Counted from the first letter of the stretch, positions 1 to 7,754 are shown. The stretch: 20,536 nucleotides of DNA from an uncultured Prevotella sp. (GCA_946999025.1 CAMQBP010000010.1:1-20536), one strand, 5' to 3'. Numbers and translations: made by a program. The notes: a model not told the origin generated them from the sequence alone.

Positions 1-46
1 CGGTTTTGTTCATAGTTTTATTATTTTATGGGTTCAAGAAGTGGTG

Positions 47-178
47 AAAAATGAGTGCTAGCCAAATGCAATCAAGCTGGCTTGGAATTGCTGAGGCGAT
101 GCCTGTCTTATGCAAAGGTAGTGCGAGCCGAACGTAATCAAGCTTGCTTGGAATTGCTAAGGCGATGCCTGTCTTATG
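47..178 (-). repeat. Two tandem copies of a 66-bp promoter-bearing repeat
   Basis: Positions 47-112 and 113-178 align without gaps at a period of 66, with about ten mismatches by eye. A third copy lies at 4489-4554. Each unit contains a short inverted repeat (CAAGC, 2 nt, GCTTG; 139-143 with 146-150 in the second copy). Reading minus, units are bounded by TAnnTTTG promoter boxes at 179-186 and 113-120; the box expected near 47-54 has decayed. The arrangement points left, so the array would serve a minus-strand gene outside the window. It is not a plausible coding sequence despite an open frame across 26-214. The repeat and the boxes are seen directly; promoter function is inferred. Confidence 0.8.
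113..141 (-). promoter_or_regulatory. Bacteroidetes-type promoter, proximal copy within the 66-bp repeat
   Basis: The minus strand has TTG (139-141), 18 nt, then TACCTTTG (113-120). The TTG lies in one arm of the CAAGC/GCTTG inverted repeat, so a protein bound to that palindrome would overlap the -33 box. It would fire leftwards out of the window. Confidence 0.55.
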
Positions 179-210
179 CAAAGGTAGTGGAATTAGTGTG
201 ATATGCAAAA
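179..210 (-). promoter_or_regulatory. Bacteroidetes-type promoter, distal copy
   Basis: The minus strand reads TTTTG (206-210), about 19 nt, then TACCTTTG (179-186). This fits the -33 TTTG / -7 TAnnTTTG promoter described for Bacteroidetes. The -33 T-run is also the tail of the possible terminator of the plsC operon, so one operon may end where the next promoter begins. No start site can be verified from sequence. Confidence 0.6.
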
Positions 211-258
211 ACATTTCACGGCATTTTTACCGTCGACAGCTGTTGGCGCACATGCCGT
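205..258 (-). terminator. Possible terminator of the lipoprotein-pyrC-phosphoesterase-plsC operon
   Basis: Immediately after the plsC stop codon the minus strand has ACGGCAT (258-252) pairing with ATGCCGT (224-218). A five-T run follows a few bases later (210-206). The loop is long (27 nt) and the T-run is not adjacent to the stem, so this is a weak candidate. Confidence 0.4.
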
Positions 259-1017
259 TCATTGGTCAGGATTCTCGACAAAACCCTGATATTCGGGAGC
301 CAGAGCACTCATGATGGCTTGATAGCTCTCGTCGATAGTTTGACTGATATGCCCGGTGTCACGTGCCTTTGGTGCGATAGGCTCGTGAATGGTCAGTCGC
401 AAAGGGTGCCAAGATACCCATTTCATGTCGCGCATGCGAGGCATAACATTGAAAGATCCGTTGATGGTCAATGGCACAACGGGCAGTTGAAGGTCGCTGG
501 CCAGCAGGAAAGCGCCCCGCTTGAAAGTAGACATGTGGCCCGTGAACGTGCGCGATCCCTCTGGAAAAACCACGAGCGACATGCCGTCTTGCAGCGTCTC
601 GCGAGCCTTATCGTAAGTTTCTTTGACCTTACTGGGACTGCGTTTGTCAACAAAAATATGGTGTGCCGCCGCACAAGCGCGTCCGATAAACGGCATCTTG
701 CGCAGTTGGTGCTTCATCATCCACTTGAAATTGCGCCCTAAGAATCCATAAATCAGGAAGATGTCGAAAGCACCTTGATGATTGCTAACGAAGACATACG
801 ATCGTTTCGGTTCCAGATGCTCGCGTCCTTCCACTTTTACGGGCAACAGCAGCACACGAACGACCAGTTGCCCCCACCATCTTCCGGGATAATAACCCCA
901 GAAATGACCGTTACCAAGCGTACACCCAATGGTGACGACCAATGCCGTGAGCAGGGTGAAAACAGCAATGATGGGTGCTGCAATGAACAATTGATAGATG
1001 CGGTACAGATATTTCAT
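259..1017 (-). CDS. plsC: 1-acyl-sn-glycerol-3-phosphate acyltransferase (PlsC/LPLAT family)
   Basis: This 252-residue membrane-associated acyltransferase is predicted to acylate lysophosphatidic acid to phosphatidic acid in phospholipid synthesis at the inner membrane. The N-terminus has one or two hydrophobic segments (about 10-35 and 50-60). The catalytic NHxxxxD motif is complete (N79, H80, D85). Further LPLAT blocks are VDKR at 123-126, FPEGSR at 151-156, FKRGAF at 165-170 and VP at 181-182. Its length is normal for the family. It starts 18 nt after the phosphoesterase stop, so it is probably the last gene of a four-gene minus-strand operon. Exact acyl acceptor is not certain, because related LPLAT enzymes act on other lysolipids or ornithine lipids. 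Confidence 0.93.
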   Translation of the reverse strand: MKYLYRIYQLFIAAPIIAVFTLLTALVVTIGCTLGNGHFWGYYPGRWWGQLVVRVLLLPVKVEGREHLEPKRSYVFVSNHQGAFDIFLIYGFLGRNFKWMMKHQLRKMPFIGRACAAAHHIFVDKRSPSKVKETYDKARETLQDGMSLVVFPEGSRTFTGHMSTFKRGAFLLASDLQLPVVPLTINGSFNVMPRMRDMKWVSWHPLRLTIHEPIAPKARDTGHISQTIDESYQAIMSALAPEYQGFVENPDQ

Positions 1018-1035
1018 ACGTCCTGTTTTTTCTGA

Positions 1036-2205
1036 TTATTTCTGCCGATGCAGGGTGATAACGACTATTTCTGCTGGCACACCAAAGCGAAAAGGAACGA
1101 GCCCACCCAGTCCGGCTGTCACATAAAGGAAGCGGTCACCTTCCTGATAAAGCCCCCAATCTTCGGGATACTTGAACTTAGAGAGGCGGATGCCCAACAC
1201 ACTTATCTGTCCACCATGGGTGTGTCCGCTAAGCGTGAGTTGTGCTTTCGACTCTGGTAGGATGTGCCTTCGCCATGCCGATGGATCGTGCTGGAGCATC
1301 ACAACGAAAGCATCATCGCCCACACCTCGCAAGGTTTGGTGGATGTCGCCACGCATCGGATGCGGTGGAAGCCCATCGTTCTCCTCGCCAGCGATGACGA
1401 TGGAATCGCGCCCTCTGTAGATGGAACGGTTCTCGTTCAGTAAGACTGTCCATCCACATTGTCGCTGACGCGAAATAGTTTCACGCTCATTGGCCACCTT
1501 GACAGCGGCATCGGCATGGATGTATCCGCTGTAATCATGGTTTCCCAGAACGGAATAAACGCCATCTTTCGCCTTGATGGATCTGAAAAGCCCTACAAAC
1601 GGATAGAGTTCTGAGGGTTGCAGGTTTTGCAAGTCGCCCGTAAAAACCACCATGTCGGCTTGCTGTGCCCGAATACTGTCAACGGCTCGTTGCAAGATGG
1701 GGCGGCGTGATTTGAGATAACTCCCCACATGCGCATCAGACCAATGCACGATGCGATAGCCATCAAACGATGCAGGTAGGTCCTTGAAGGTTACCTCTAC
1801 ATGTTTCACTTTCAGCTCTCTGAAGCCGAACGTAGACCCATAAACAAAAATATAGATGAGAATCAGACTCAGAACGAGTCCCACCAAGTTGCCCCAGTTG
1901 CGACGTTTTTTGCGCAATCGGCAAAAGAATAGGCCAATAACCGAACAGATGGAAAACATCGCTTTGGGCACGATGAGCAGGCAAAGCAGCAACAAATAGT
2001 TGTCAATCCAAGCCGGATTGTCGGGGATGAAGTTAGGTTCGATGGCCATCTTGATGGTGTAAGTCAACATCAAGAGAGCGGGAAGCCACCATAAAAGACG
2101 CTTCCACCAGGTGTATTTTTTCTTCTTCCGCAGGTAATGCAGGTCAAGATACACGTCCGGAAGGATGATGAGAAAGAGAAGGAAGATAAATATTCTTGCA
2201 ATCAT
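1036..2205 (-). CDS. Membrane-anchored calcineurin-like metallophosphoesterase
   Basis: A 389-residue protein with about four N-terminal transmembrane segments (near 3-20, 37-53, 70-95 and 107-122) and a C-terminal metallophosphoesterase domain. All metal-binding blocks are present: DxH (D157, H159), GD (190-191), GNHD (221-224), a single His (H306) and GHTH (327-330). The layout resembles the YkuE/YaeI group; E. coli YaeI hydrolyses UDP-2,3-diacylglucosamine and others act on phosphodiesters. The substrate here is unknown. It sits 53 nt downstream of dihydroorotase and 18 nt upstream of plsC, which would suit a role in phospholipid or lipid A metabolism, but that is inference from context. 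Confidence 0.92.
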   Translation of the reverse strand: MIARIFIFLLFLIILPDVYLDLHYLRKKKKYTWWKRLLWWLPALLMLTYTIKMAIEPNFIPDNPAWIDNYLLLLCLLIVPKAMFSICSVIGLFFCRLRKKRRNWGNLVGLVLSLILIYIFVYGSTFGFRELKVKHVEVTFKDLPASFDGYRIVHWSDAHVGSYLKSRRPILQRAVDSIRAQQADMVVFTGDLQNLQPSELYPFVGLFRSIKAKDGVYSVLGNHDYSGYIHADAAVKVANERETISRQRQCGWTVLLNENRSIYRGRDSIVIAGEENDGLPPHPMRGDIHQTLRGVGDDAFVVMLQHDPSAWRRHILPESKAQLTLSGHTHGGQISVLGIRLSKFKYPEDWGLYQEGDRFLYVTAGLGGLVPFRFGVPAEIVVITLHRQK

Positions 2206-2258
2206 AGGGTCGATGTAGCAACGGATAAGCTATTGTATGAGTGGACTGCGGACGAAAG

Positions 2259-3584
2259 TTATCGTCGGAAACACAGGGCTTCACCACGATAATCCTCGTC
2301 AAACACGCCGTCATCGTAGACCAGATGACCGTTGCAGAAGGTCTGCATCACCTTCCATTGATAGGTGTGTCCCGTCATTGGACTCCACTTACACTTGCTC
2401 TGAATCACGGATTCGGTCACCGTCCAAGGCGTGTTTGGTTTGACAATGGTGATGTCGGCTTTGTAATTTTCGCGCAAGAAACCCCGTTCGTTCACGTCGA
2501 ACAACAGGGCAGGATGATGACACATCAACGTGACCAATCGCTCAATAGTGAGCACACCTGCATCTACCAACTCCAACATCGTGGGCAAAGAGAATTGTAC
2601 CATGGGCATGCCAGAAGCGGCAGTGCATGCTCCGCCTTGCTTATCGGGCAGCAAATGAGGTGCGTGATCGGTCGCTACGGTATAGATTTCTCCTGTGGTA
2701 AGCGCTCTTCTTAGCGCCTCACGGTCGGCTTTTGTCTTGATGGCAGGGTTGCATTTGATGAGACTTTTCAGGGTTTTATAATCATCATCATAGAACATCA
2801 AATGCGGTATCACGGCTTCGGCGGTGATGTTGTCATCGCTACCAAAGAACGTTAGCTCCTTCGCAGTGGTGAGATGAGCTACATGCAAGCGTGTTCCATA
2901 CTTCTTTGCCAATGCCACTGCCAAGGCAGTCGACTTGTAACATGCTGCCTCACTGCGGATGATGGGATGCAAAGAGATGTCCACCTGCTCTCCCAACCGC
3001 TGTTTGTAGGCCTGCATGTTGGCGTTGATGAGGGTTGAATCTTCGCAATGTGCAATGATGGGGAATGGACAAGTACGGAAGATTTGCTCCAAGGTTTCCC
3101 GCCTGTCTACCAACATATTGCCCGTACTGGCACCCATGAACAGCTTGATGGCTGGTACTTGATGGGGGTTGAGTGTTGGAATGAGGTCGGCATTCTGATT
3201 GGTCGCACCGAAGATGAAGGTATAATTGACGTGGCTATGTCGCCTACCCAACTCGTGTTTAGCCAGCAAAGTTTCCACTGATGTGGTTTGCGGAACCGTG
3301 TTGGGCATGTCGAAAAAAGACGTAACACCACCGTAAGCCGCAGCTCGACTCTCACTGTCAATATCGGCTTTTGCCGTTAATCCCGGCTCACGAAAGTGCA
3401 CATGTTCGTCGATAATGCCTGGTAATACGAAACACCCTGTGGCATCTACGCACTTATCGTAGTGGCCACAGGGAGCTTTCTTACCTTCAATAATTTCAGT
3501 GATACGGTCATCTTGAATCAGCACAGAGCCTTCGAAAGCCCTACCTTCATTCACGATTGTTCCACCGTATATTGCTATTGTCAT
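2259..3584 (-). CDS. pyrC: Dihydroorotase, class I-like amidohydrolase
   Basis: A 441-residue cytosolic zinc amidohydrolase predicted to interconvert carbamoyl aspartate and dihydroorotate in pyrimidine synthesis. The metal site is visible: HVH (H61, H63) after PGIIDEHVH, a lysine in the KLFMG strand (K147, a candidate for carboxylation), H179 in IIAHCED, H234/H237 in LHVAHLTTAKE and D306 in TVATDHAPH. The KLFMG block is shared with allantoinase and hydantoinase relatives. Extended resemblance to Bacteroides dihydroorotases, recalled from memory, favours PyrC. The start lies 15 nt after the lipoprotein stop, so the two are probably co-transcribed. Confidence 0.92.
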   Translation of the reverse strand: MTIAIYGGTIVNEGRAFEGSVLIQDDRITEIIEGKKAPCGHYDKCVDATGCFVLPGIIDEHVHFREPGLTAKADIDSESRAAAYGGVTSFFDMPNTVPQTTSVETLLAKHELGRRHSHVNYTFIFGATNQNADLIPTLNPHQVPAIKLFMGASTGNMLVDRRETLEQIFRTCPFPIIAHCEDSTLINANMQAYKQRLGEQVDISLHPIIRSEAACYKSTALAVALAKKYGTRLHVAHLTTAKELTFFGSDDNITAEAVIPHLMFYDDDYKTLKSLIKCNPAIKTKADREALRRALTTGEIYTVATDHAPHLLPDKQGGACTAASGMPMVQFSLPTMLELVDAGVLTIERLVTLMCHHPALLFDVNERGFLRENYKADITIVKPNTPWTVTESVIQSKCKWSPMTGHTYQWKVMQTFCNGHLVYDDGVFDEDYRGEALCFRR

Positions 3585-3599
3585 GGTTATGGTTTATTT

Positions 3600-4397
3600 C
3601 TACTCAGTCTTTTCCGAAGGTTTTGCCAAATCAGCTGGTGATGCCGGAGGTGGAAGTTGCTGTCCATTTGGTACCGATTGACTGGCTGCAGCAGGCACAT
3701 CCTTCAAGCCATTCATGATTTGTTCGTTCTCTTGCGCCTTTTGGTAGTAATCTTTAACGTACGGATCGTTCTTGAATTGGTTGGTAGCCTTGCTCATGAT
3801 GTCCTCAATCCATGGGGTCAGCTCGGGATATTGATTGCCCATGGTCATCATGAAGAATACTCCTGGTCCCAACACATTGTCGAAATTATCTGTCACAAAG
3901 GTGGTAACCAGGCGGTCTTCCCGCTGACTCAAACTTTCTGCTTCAGCATTGAGCTGCGCATTAACCACATCCATGTTGCTTCCATTCATGATGGCTTGGT
4001 CATGTCGATGCACCAGTTCGGCTTGCTGACTCTTCAACTGATTGTACTCATTGAAGAACTTAAACAGCTTGTCATTCAAGGGTGTGCCGCTCACAGTCTG
4101 CTGGGTGTTGTTGATTTTGATATTGATGTCGCCCTCTTCCAACACGAAAGTTAGCACGCTCCTGTCATCCATGAAGATGTTGGCCATGCGAGCCGAATCC
4201 AATGTTCCTGCGAACTGAAACTGCCCGTGTACCACTTCACTGGAGTCGATGTTCTTAAAATCGTTATCTTGCAGCACCTTGAGGTACAACATTCTACCAT
4301 CCAAGTCGGTTACGTTGGATGACCCTTGCACATGATAGCTGTTCGCACACGACGTGAACACTACAAGAGAAATAAGCAGGTATAATATCTTATTCAT
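3600..4397 (-). CDS. DUF4369-type lipoprotein of unknown function
   Basis: A 265-residue predicted lipoprotein. The signal peptide is a hydrophobic stretch at 4-16 ending in FTSC, with C17 as likely lipidation site. The following beta-rich region (about 22-100: LDGRMLYLKVL, DSSEVVHGQFQFAG, VLEEGDINIKINN) matches the DUF4369 pattern that in Bacteroidetes often precedes a thioredoxin-like domain. No CxxC thioredoxin domain follows here. Instead there is a helical, Q/E-rich middle (about 108-165) and a Pro-rich tail with PPP. It is first in the minus operon before pyrC, with two tandem promoter-like sites upstream at 4489-4584. Function unknown; the family assignment is by pattern recall. Confidence 0.85.
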   Translation of the reverse strand: MNKILYLLISLVVFTSCANSYHVQGSSNVTDLDGRMLYLKVLQDNDFKNIDSSEVVHGQFQFAGTLDSARMANIFMDDRSVLTFVLEEGDINIKINNTQQTVSGTPLNDKLFKFFNEYNQLKSQQAELVHRHDQAIMNGSNMDVVNAQLNAEAESLSQREDRLVTTFVTDNFDNVLGPGVFFMMTMGNQYPELTPWIEDIMSKATNQFKNDPYVKDYYQKAQENEQIMNGLKDVPAAASQSVPNGQQLPPPASPADLAKPSEKTE

Positions 4398-4488
4398 ATA
4401 CGTATTCTTGTTCTGTTTCTTTCAAGGAACTTTGACAGGCCACTCTGGAAAACCTCATTCACTCACAATCCTGGTCGCCCGTCTTCTG

Positions 4489-4517
4489 CAAAGATGGTGC
4501 AAGCCGAAGGCAATCAA
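4489..4517 (-). promoter_or_regulatory. Inner promoter of the lipoprotein-pyrC operon
   Basis: The minus strand reads TTG (4515-4517), 18 nt, then CATCTTTG (4489-4496), one base away from TAnnTTTG. The -33 box lies in the repeat's inverted arm. The predicted leader is about 87 nt. Confidence 0.45.
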
Positions 4518-4554
4518 GCTTGTTTGAACTTGCTGAGGCGCCACCCATCTTCTG
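4489..4554 (-). repeat. Third copy of the 66-bp promoter-bearing repeat
   Basis: This unit aligns end to end, same length and no gaps, with the tandem units at 47-178. It starts with a -7 box complement at 4489 and the next box begins exactly at 4555. The internal inverted repeat is kept as CAAGC (4515-4519), 2 nt, GTTTG with one G-T pair. It lies 91 nt upstream of the lipoprotein start, in the same orientation relative to transcription as the copies at the window's left edge. Confidence 0.78.
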
Positions 4555-4584
4555 CAAAGATAATATGTATTGTCTGTGAACAAA
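4555..4584 (-). promoter_or_regulatory. Outer promoter of the lipoprotein-pyrC operon
   Basis: The minus strand reads TTTG (4581-4584), 18 nt, then TATCTTTG (4555-4562), an excellent Bacteroidetes-type promoter. The predicted start is near 4550, giving a leader of about 150 nt that contains the 66-bp repeat. Confidence 0.65.
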
Positions 4585-4651
4585 ATTATTTAATGCTATT
4601 TAATTTGTTTATGGGTACCTTTTAGCATTTTTTTTGAATACAGAGTCTCAT

Positions 4652-5059
4652 CTATTCCTCTTTTGACAACTCGTGCTCAATGCGGTGCATGGTGTACATT
4701 TCCAGAATGGCCGCAATGAGCAGCAGGACCACCCACTTGTTATAAATGGTGTTATAGTACGTCAGGTAGTTGTCAAAAGCTGATTGCAGAAAGCGATAGA
4801 CCATGTCCACCATCAGGAAACCTGACAGGATGAAGAAGATGTCGGCCAAACTCATGATGCGTTTCAGCCGCTTCACGATGAAGTTATTGCCTTGGTATTC
4901 CTGCATCATCTGCATGACACCGAACATCAAAGCGCCCGCAAGATAAATCCAACAAGCGATTTTCTGCTGCCACATCAGGGCGAAACATCCGGCACCAACC
5001 ACCATCATGGCCCCACCGGTGAGGAATATTAGGGTCTGCAGTTTATTGAGTTGTTTCAT
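4652..5059 (-). CDS. Small four-helix membrane protein downstream of the FtsB-like gene
   Basis: From the start chosen here the protein has 135 residues with four hydrophobic segments (about 8-29, 34-51, 68-90 and 107-123) and short charged loops. No catalytic motif is visible and I do not recognise a named family. A longer reading from ATG at 5092 or GTG at 5095 is possible, but it would overlap the upstream gene by about 50 nt and adds a polar Asn/Gln-rich extension. The start at 5059 overlaps by 17 nt and places the first helix close to the N-terminus. Translational coupling to the division gene is likely. A role in the envelope or division is only suggested by position. Confidence 0.8.
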   Translation of the reverse strand: MKQLNKLQTLIFLTGGAMMVVGAGCFALMWQQKIACWIYLAGALMFGVMQMMQEYQGNNFIVKRLKRIMSLADIFFILSGFLMVDMVYRFLQSAFDNYLTYYNTIYNKWVVLLLIAAILEMYTMHRIEHELSKEE

Positions 5060-5384
5060 TTGTCGATTGAGGTTGTTCTGTTTTAGGGTCATCACTCAAC
5101 ACGAAAATGTCTTCATCATCGGCCTTCATGAAATAGTTCTCTCGCGCTATCTTCTTGATGGCACTGGGATCACGCTTTAGTTCTCTCAGCTTCTTCGTGT
5201 TGATTTCATTCAGTGATTTGTACTTGTTGATATCTTCTTTCAAATCACTGATTTGCCATTCCAGCTGTACACGTTTCATGAAACTGTTCTCATCAAGGAC
5301 CCCAACTACGAGGAATCCGCCAACAATCACGATAAGGTATTTATAGTGATTGACGAAGCTCAGTATGACATTGACACGTTTCAA
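5043..5384 (-). CDS. Septum formation initiator, FtsB/DivIC-like
   Basis: A 113-residue bitopic protein: short cytoplasmic N-terminus, one transmembrane helix (about 16-30), a periplasmic coiled coil (about 34-70, heptad-like leucines and charged residues), then the conserved family block RDPSAIKKIARENYFM (71-86) and an acidic tail. This is the usual size and order of FtsB/DivIC, which joins FtsL and FtsQ in the divisome. It is the first gene of a minus-strand pair and is divergent from dnaX across 153 bp. Whether to name it ftsB or divIC cannot be settled from sequence alone. Confidence 0.88.
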   Translation of the reverse strand: MKRVNVILSFVNHYKYLIVIVGGFLVVGVLDENSFMKRVQLEWQISDLKEDINKYKSLNEINTKKLRELKRDPSAIKKIARENYFMKADDEDIFVLSDDPKTEQPQSTNETTQ

Positions 5385-5406
5385 GAGTGGTAGGATTTAG
5401 TGATTG

Positions 5407-5414
5407 CAAAAATA
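5407..5414 (-). promoter_or_regulatory. Candidate -7 box for the FtsB-like gene
   Basis: The minus strand reads TATTTTTG, matching TAnnTTTG, 22 nt upstream of the start codon at 5384. No clear TTTG is found at the usual distance; only a T-rich TTTTCG lies about 17 nt upstream. The leader would be about 18 nt. Confidence 0.45.
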
Positions 5415-5510
5415 AACATTATAATTGAAAACGAAAAATGCACCTGTCATAATTTCATCTTATTAACAAATAATCAAACAGGGCGGTCCAAGGATGTCTA
5501 ATCTTTTTGC

Positions 5511-5518
5511 TATCTTTG
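5511..5518 (+). promoter_or_regulatory. Candidate -7 box for dnaX
   Basis: TATCTTTG lies 19 nt before the dnaX ATG at 5538 and would give a leader of about 14 nt. The -33 region shows no good TTTG. The 5385-5537 spacer thus carries divergent promoters and nothing else recognisable. Confidence 0.5.
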
Positions 5519-5537
5519 CAAAACAAATTCATCCACA

Positions 5538-7319
5538 ATGAAAGATTACATTGTTTCAGCGCGCAAATACCGGCCGATGACCTTTGACGCTGTCGTTGGC
5601 CAATCTGCGCTTATCACAACCCTTAAAAACGCCGTGAAGAGCGGAAAGCTGGCTCACGCCTACCTATTCTGCGGCCCGCGCGGTGTCGGCAAGACCACCT
5701 GCGCGCGCATCTTTGCCAAAGCCATCAACTGCCTGACCCCCACAGCAGATGGTGAAGCATGCAACGAGTGCGAGAGCTGTCAGGCCTTCAACGAGCAAAG
5801 ATCGTACAACATCTTCGAACTTGATGCCGCCAGCAACAACTCGGTGGAGAACATCAAGTCGCTGATGGACCAAACACGCATACCGCCACAGGTAGGCAAG
5901 TACAAAGTGTTCATCATTGACGAGGTGCACATGCTCTCCACATCGGCCTTCAACGCCTTTCTCAAAACGCTGGAAGAGCCGCCCGCACACGTCATCTTCA
6001 TCCTGGCAACGACCGAGAAACATAAGATTCTACCCACCATCATCTCGCGTTGTCAGATATATGATTTCGAGCGGATGGCCACTACAGACATCATCAACCA
6101 CTTGAAAAACGTAGCTCAGCAAGAAGGTATTACCTACGAAGACGCTGCCCTGAACATCATTGCAGAGAAGGCTGACGGCGGCATGCGCGATGCCTTGTCG
6201 GTCTTCGATCAGGCTGCCAGCTTCTGTCAGGGCAACATCACGTACGACAAGGTGCTGGAAGACCTCAACGTGCTGGATGCAGACAATTATTTCAAGATAG
6301 TAGATTTGAGCCTCGAAAACAAAGTGGGCGAAGTGATGGTGCTGCTCAACTCCATTCTTGCGAAAGGCTTCGATGGTGGACTTCTCACCAACGGATTGGC
6401 CTCGCACATACGCAACGTGCTCATGACGAAGGATGCACAGACGCTAAGTTTGCTGGATGCAAGCGAGCAACAACGCCAGAAATACCAGCAACAGGCGCAA
6501 AAATGCCCGACAAAATTCTTATACCAAGCGTTGAAAATACTGAACCGTTGCGACGTGAACTACCGCCAGAGCAGCAACAAACGCCTATTGGTAGAACTTA
6601 CGCTTATCGAAGTGGCGCAAGTGACACAGGCGGATGACGCTTCCGACGGTGCGGGGCGCAGCCCCAAACGCTTAAAATCCTTGTTCAAAAAGTTGGCTCC
6701 CGCGATGGGCGGTGAGACCAATCAACGTGTGGCGAGCTCAGAGACCGGCAAGGCGTCTCCAGCAAATGCCCGCCACACCCCCATCACATCAACACAACAA
6801 CCATCAACCCCAACACCGGCTGCGACAAGCAAATCAGCCGGACAAAGGCCGCGGCTGACACTCTCGGACATTGGAATGACCTTCAACGACCTGCGCAACG
6901 GCGGCAAGAAGCCATCCTACCGCACCGAACCCGAACAGCAAGTAACCACACAAAACACGGCCTTCAGCGAGCAAGAACTGATGATACAGTGGAAGGTGAT
7001 GTGCAACCGAATGCCCCAAGAAAAGATAGGTTTGGCGCAACGCATGAAGAACTTGACGCCCCGCATCACTACCTTCCCCAACACAGAGGTGGTGATCGAC
7101 AACGACATTCTGCTCAAACAGGTGCAAGAAAACAAGGAAAACATCCTGGCAGAGATGCGCAAACTGCTGAAGAACGCGCAGCTCAACATCAACCTGCGCC
7201 TTGCTGAAGCCCAGGAGGTGACCAAGATTTACTCAAAACGCGAAATCTTTGAAATGCTCAAAAAGGAGAATCCACAGTTCTCCAAACTATGCCAGAGCTT
7301 AAAATTGCAGTTGGGATAG
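5538..7319 (+). CDS. dnaX: DNA polymerase III subunit gamma/tau
   Basis: A 593-residue AAA+ clamp-loader ATPase that loads the sliding clamp and organises the replisome. Visible motifs are the N-terminal SARKYRPMTFDAVVGQ block (7-22), Walker A GPRGVGKT (46-53), zinc-binding cysteines C65, C75, C78 and C81, Walker B IIDE (126-129), sensor 1 LATTE (156-160) and the SRC arginine finger (170-172, R171). A Ser/Thr/Pro/Ala-rich linker (about 385-450) separates the clamp-loader part from a helical C-terminal domain (about 475-593). I found no A6G slippery site, so a frameshifted short gamma form is not evident. The gene is divergent from the division pair. Confidence 0.97.
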   Translation: MKDYIVSARKYRPMTFDAVVGQSALITTLKNAVKSGKLAHAYLFCGPRGVGKTTCARIFAKAINCLTPTADGEACNECESCQAFNEQRSYNIFELDAASNNSVENIKSLMDQTRIPPQVGKYKVFIIDEVHMLSTSAFNAFLKTLEEPPAHVIFILATTEKHKILPTIISRCQIYDFERMATTDIINHLKNVAQQEGITYEDAALNIIAEKADGGMRDALSVFDQAASFCQGNITYDKVLEDLNVLDADNYFKIVDLSLENKVGEVMVLLNSILAKGFDGGLLTNGLASHIRNVLMTKDAQTLSLLDASEQQRQKYQQQAQKCPTKFLYQALKILNRCDVNYRQSSNKRLLVELTLIEVAQVTQADDASDGAGRSPKRLKSLFKKLAPAMGGETNQRVASSETGKASPANARHTPITSTQQPSTPTPAATSKSAGQRPRLTLSDIGMTFNDLRNGGKKPSYRTEPEQQVTTQNTAFSEQELMIQWKVMCNRMPQEKIGLAQRMKNLTPRITTFPNTEVVIDNDILLKQVQENKENILAEMRKLLKNAQLNINLRLAEAQEVTKIYSKREIFEMLKKENPQFSKLCQSLKLQLG

Positions 7320-7754
7320 GTCTGTTTTCATTTGATTCTTCAAAGTTTTCATGTACCCTGGAATGGGGCATTGGACGATGTCCACCAAGTAAATTTATTT
7401 AACACGAGTTTTCTGTAAAATAGGATTTTCCAGCACAGAAAATAGCCCTTTTCATCCTCCAAAATTGCGCTTTCACACCTATTATCGTGCTTTTACCCTT
7501 CAAAAGCATTGCTTTTACCATCCTATTTACATGGGTTTGGACCCCAATAGATACCATCTAATCGCCAAAAAACGGAGTTTTTCAGTGCTTCTAAATAGGC
7601 AAAAATAAGACAAACGCTTAATTATCAAACATTTACATTTTAAGCGTATTTCCAACAGAAGATTGTTTTGTGAGAAATACGCGAGTTATGAAGGGGGTAA
7701 AACCGCAAAGTTTTCTGTTTTTAACACTTGTGACATCCCATCACATGCATAGAT
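7320..7754. other. Gene-free region after dnaX with palindromic motifs
   Basis: No convincing ORF. It holds inverted repeats: TTTTCTGT (7409-7416) with ACAGAAAA (7435-7442); AAAAGCATTGCTTTT (7502-7516); ACGCTTAA (7614-7621) with TTAAGCGT (7640-7647); and GCGTATTTC (7644-7652) with GAAATACGC (7674-7682). Several short motifs recur at 13405-13975 and 19952-20536. No canonical terminator for dnaX was seen; the 7409-7442 stem lacks an adjacent T-run. Confidence 0.7.
7644..7682. repeat. GCGTATTT/AAATACGC inverted repeat, copy A
   Basis: The arms GCGTATTTC (7644-7652) and GAAATACGC (7674-7682) are perfectly complementary around a 21-nt loop. The right arm continues with GAGTTATG. Near-identical right-arm text occurs at 13511 and 20012, marking a dispersed family. 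The left arm also overlaps TTAAGCGT (7640-7647), which pairs with 7614-7621, so two alternative stems compete. Confidence 0.6.

Noticed and set aside
26..214. Minus-strand 62-codon open frame with internally repeated peptide
   Set aside because: It is open only because the 66-bp period is a multiple of three; it runs through the promoter-bearing repeat and has no promoter or family resemblance.
5060..5095. Longer N-terminus for the four-helix membrane protein from GTG/ATG at 5095/5092
   Set aside because: It would overlap the FtsB-like gene by about 50 nt and add a polar stretch; not excluded, but less likely than 5059.
5538..7319. Programmed frameshift in dnaX
   Set aside because: No A6G heptamer with a following stem was found; only shorter A-runs such as CAAAAAG near 6684.
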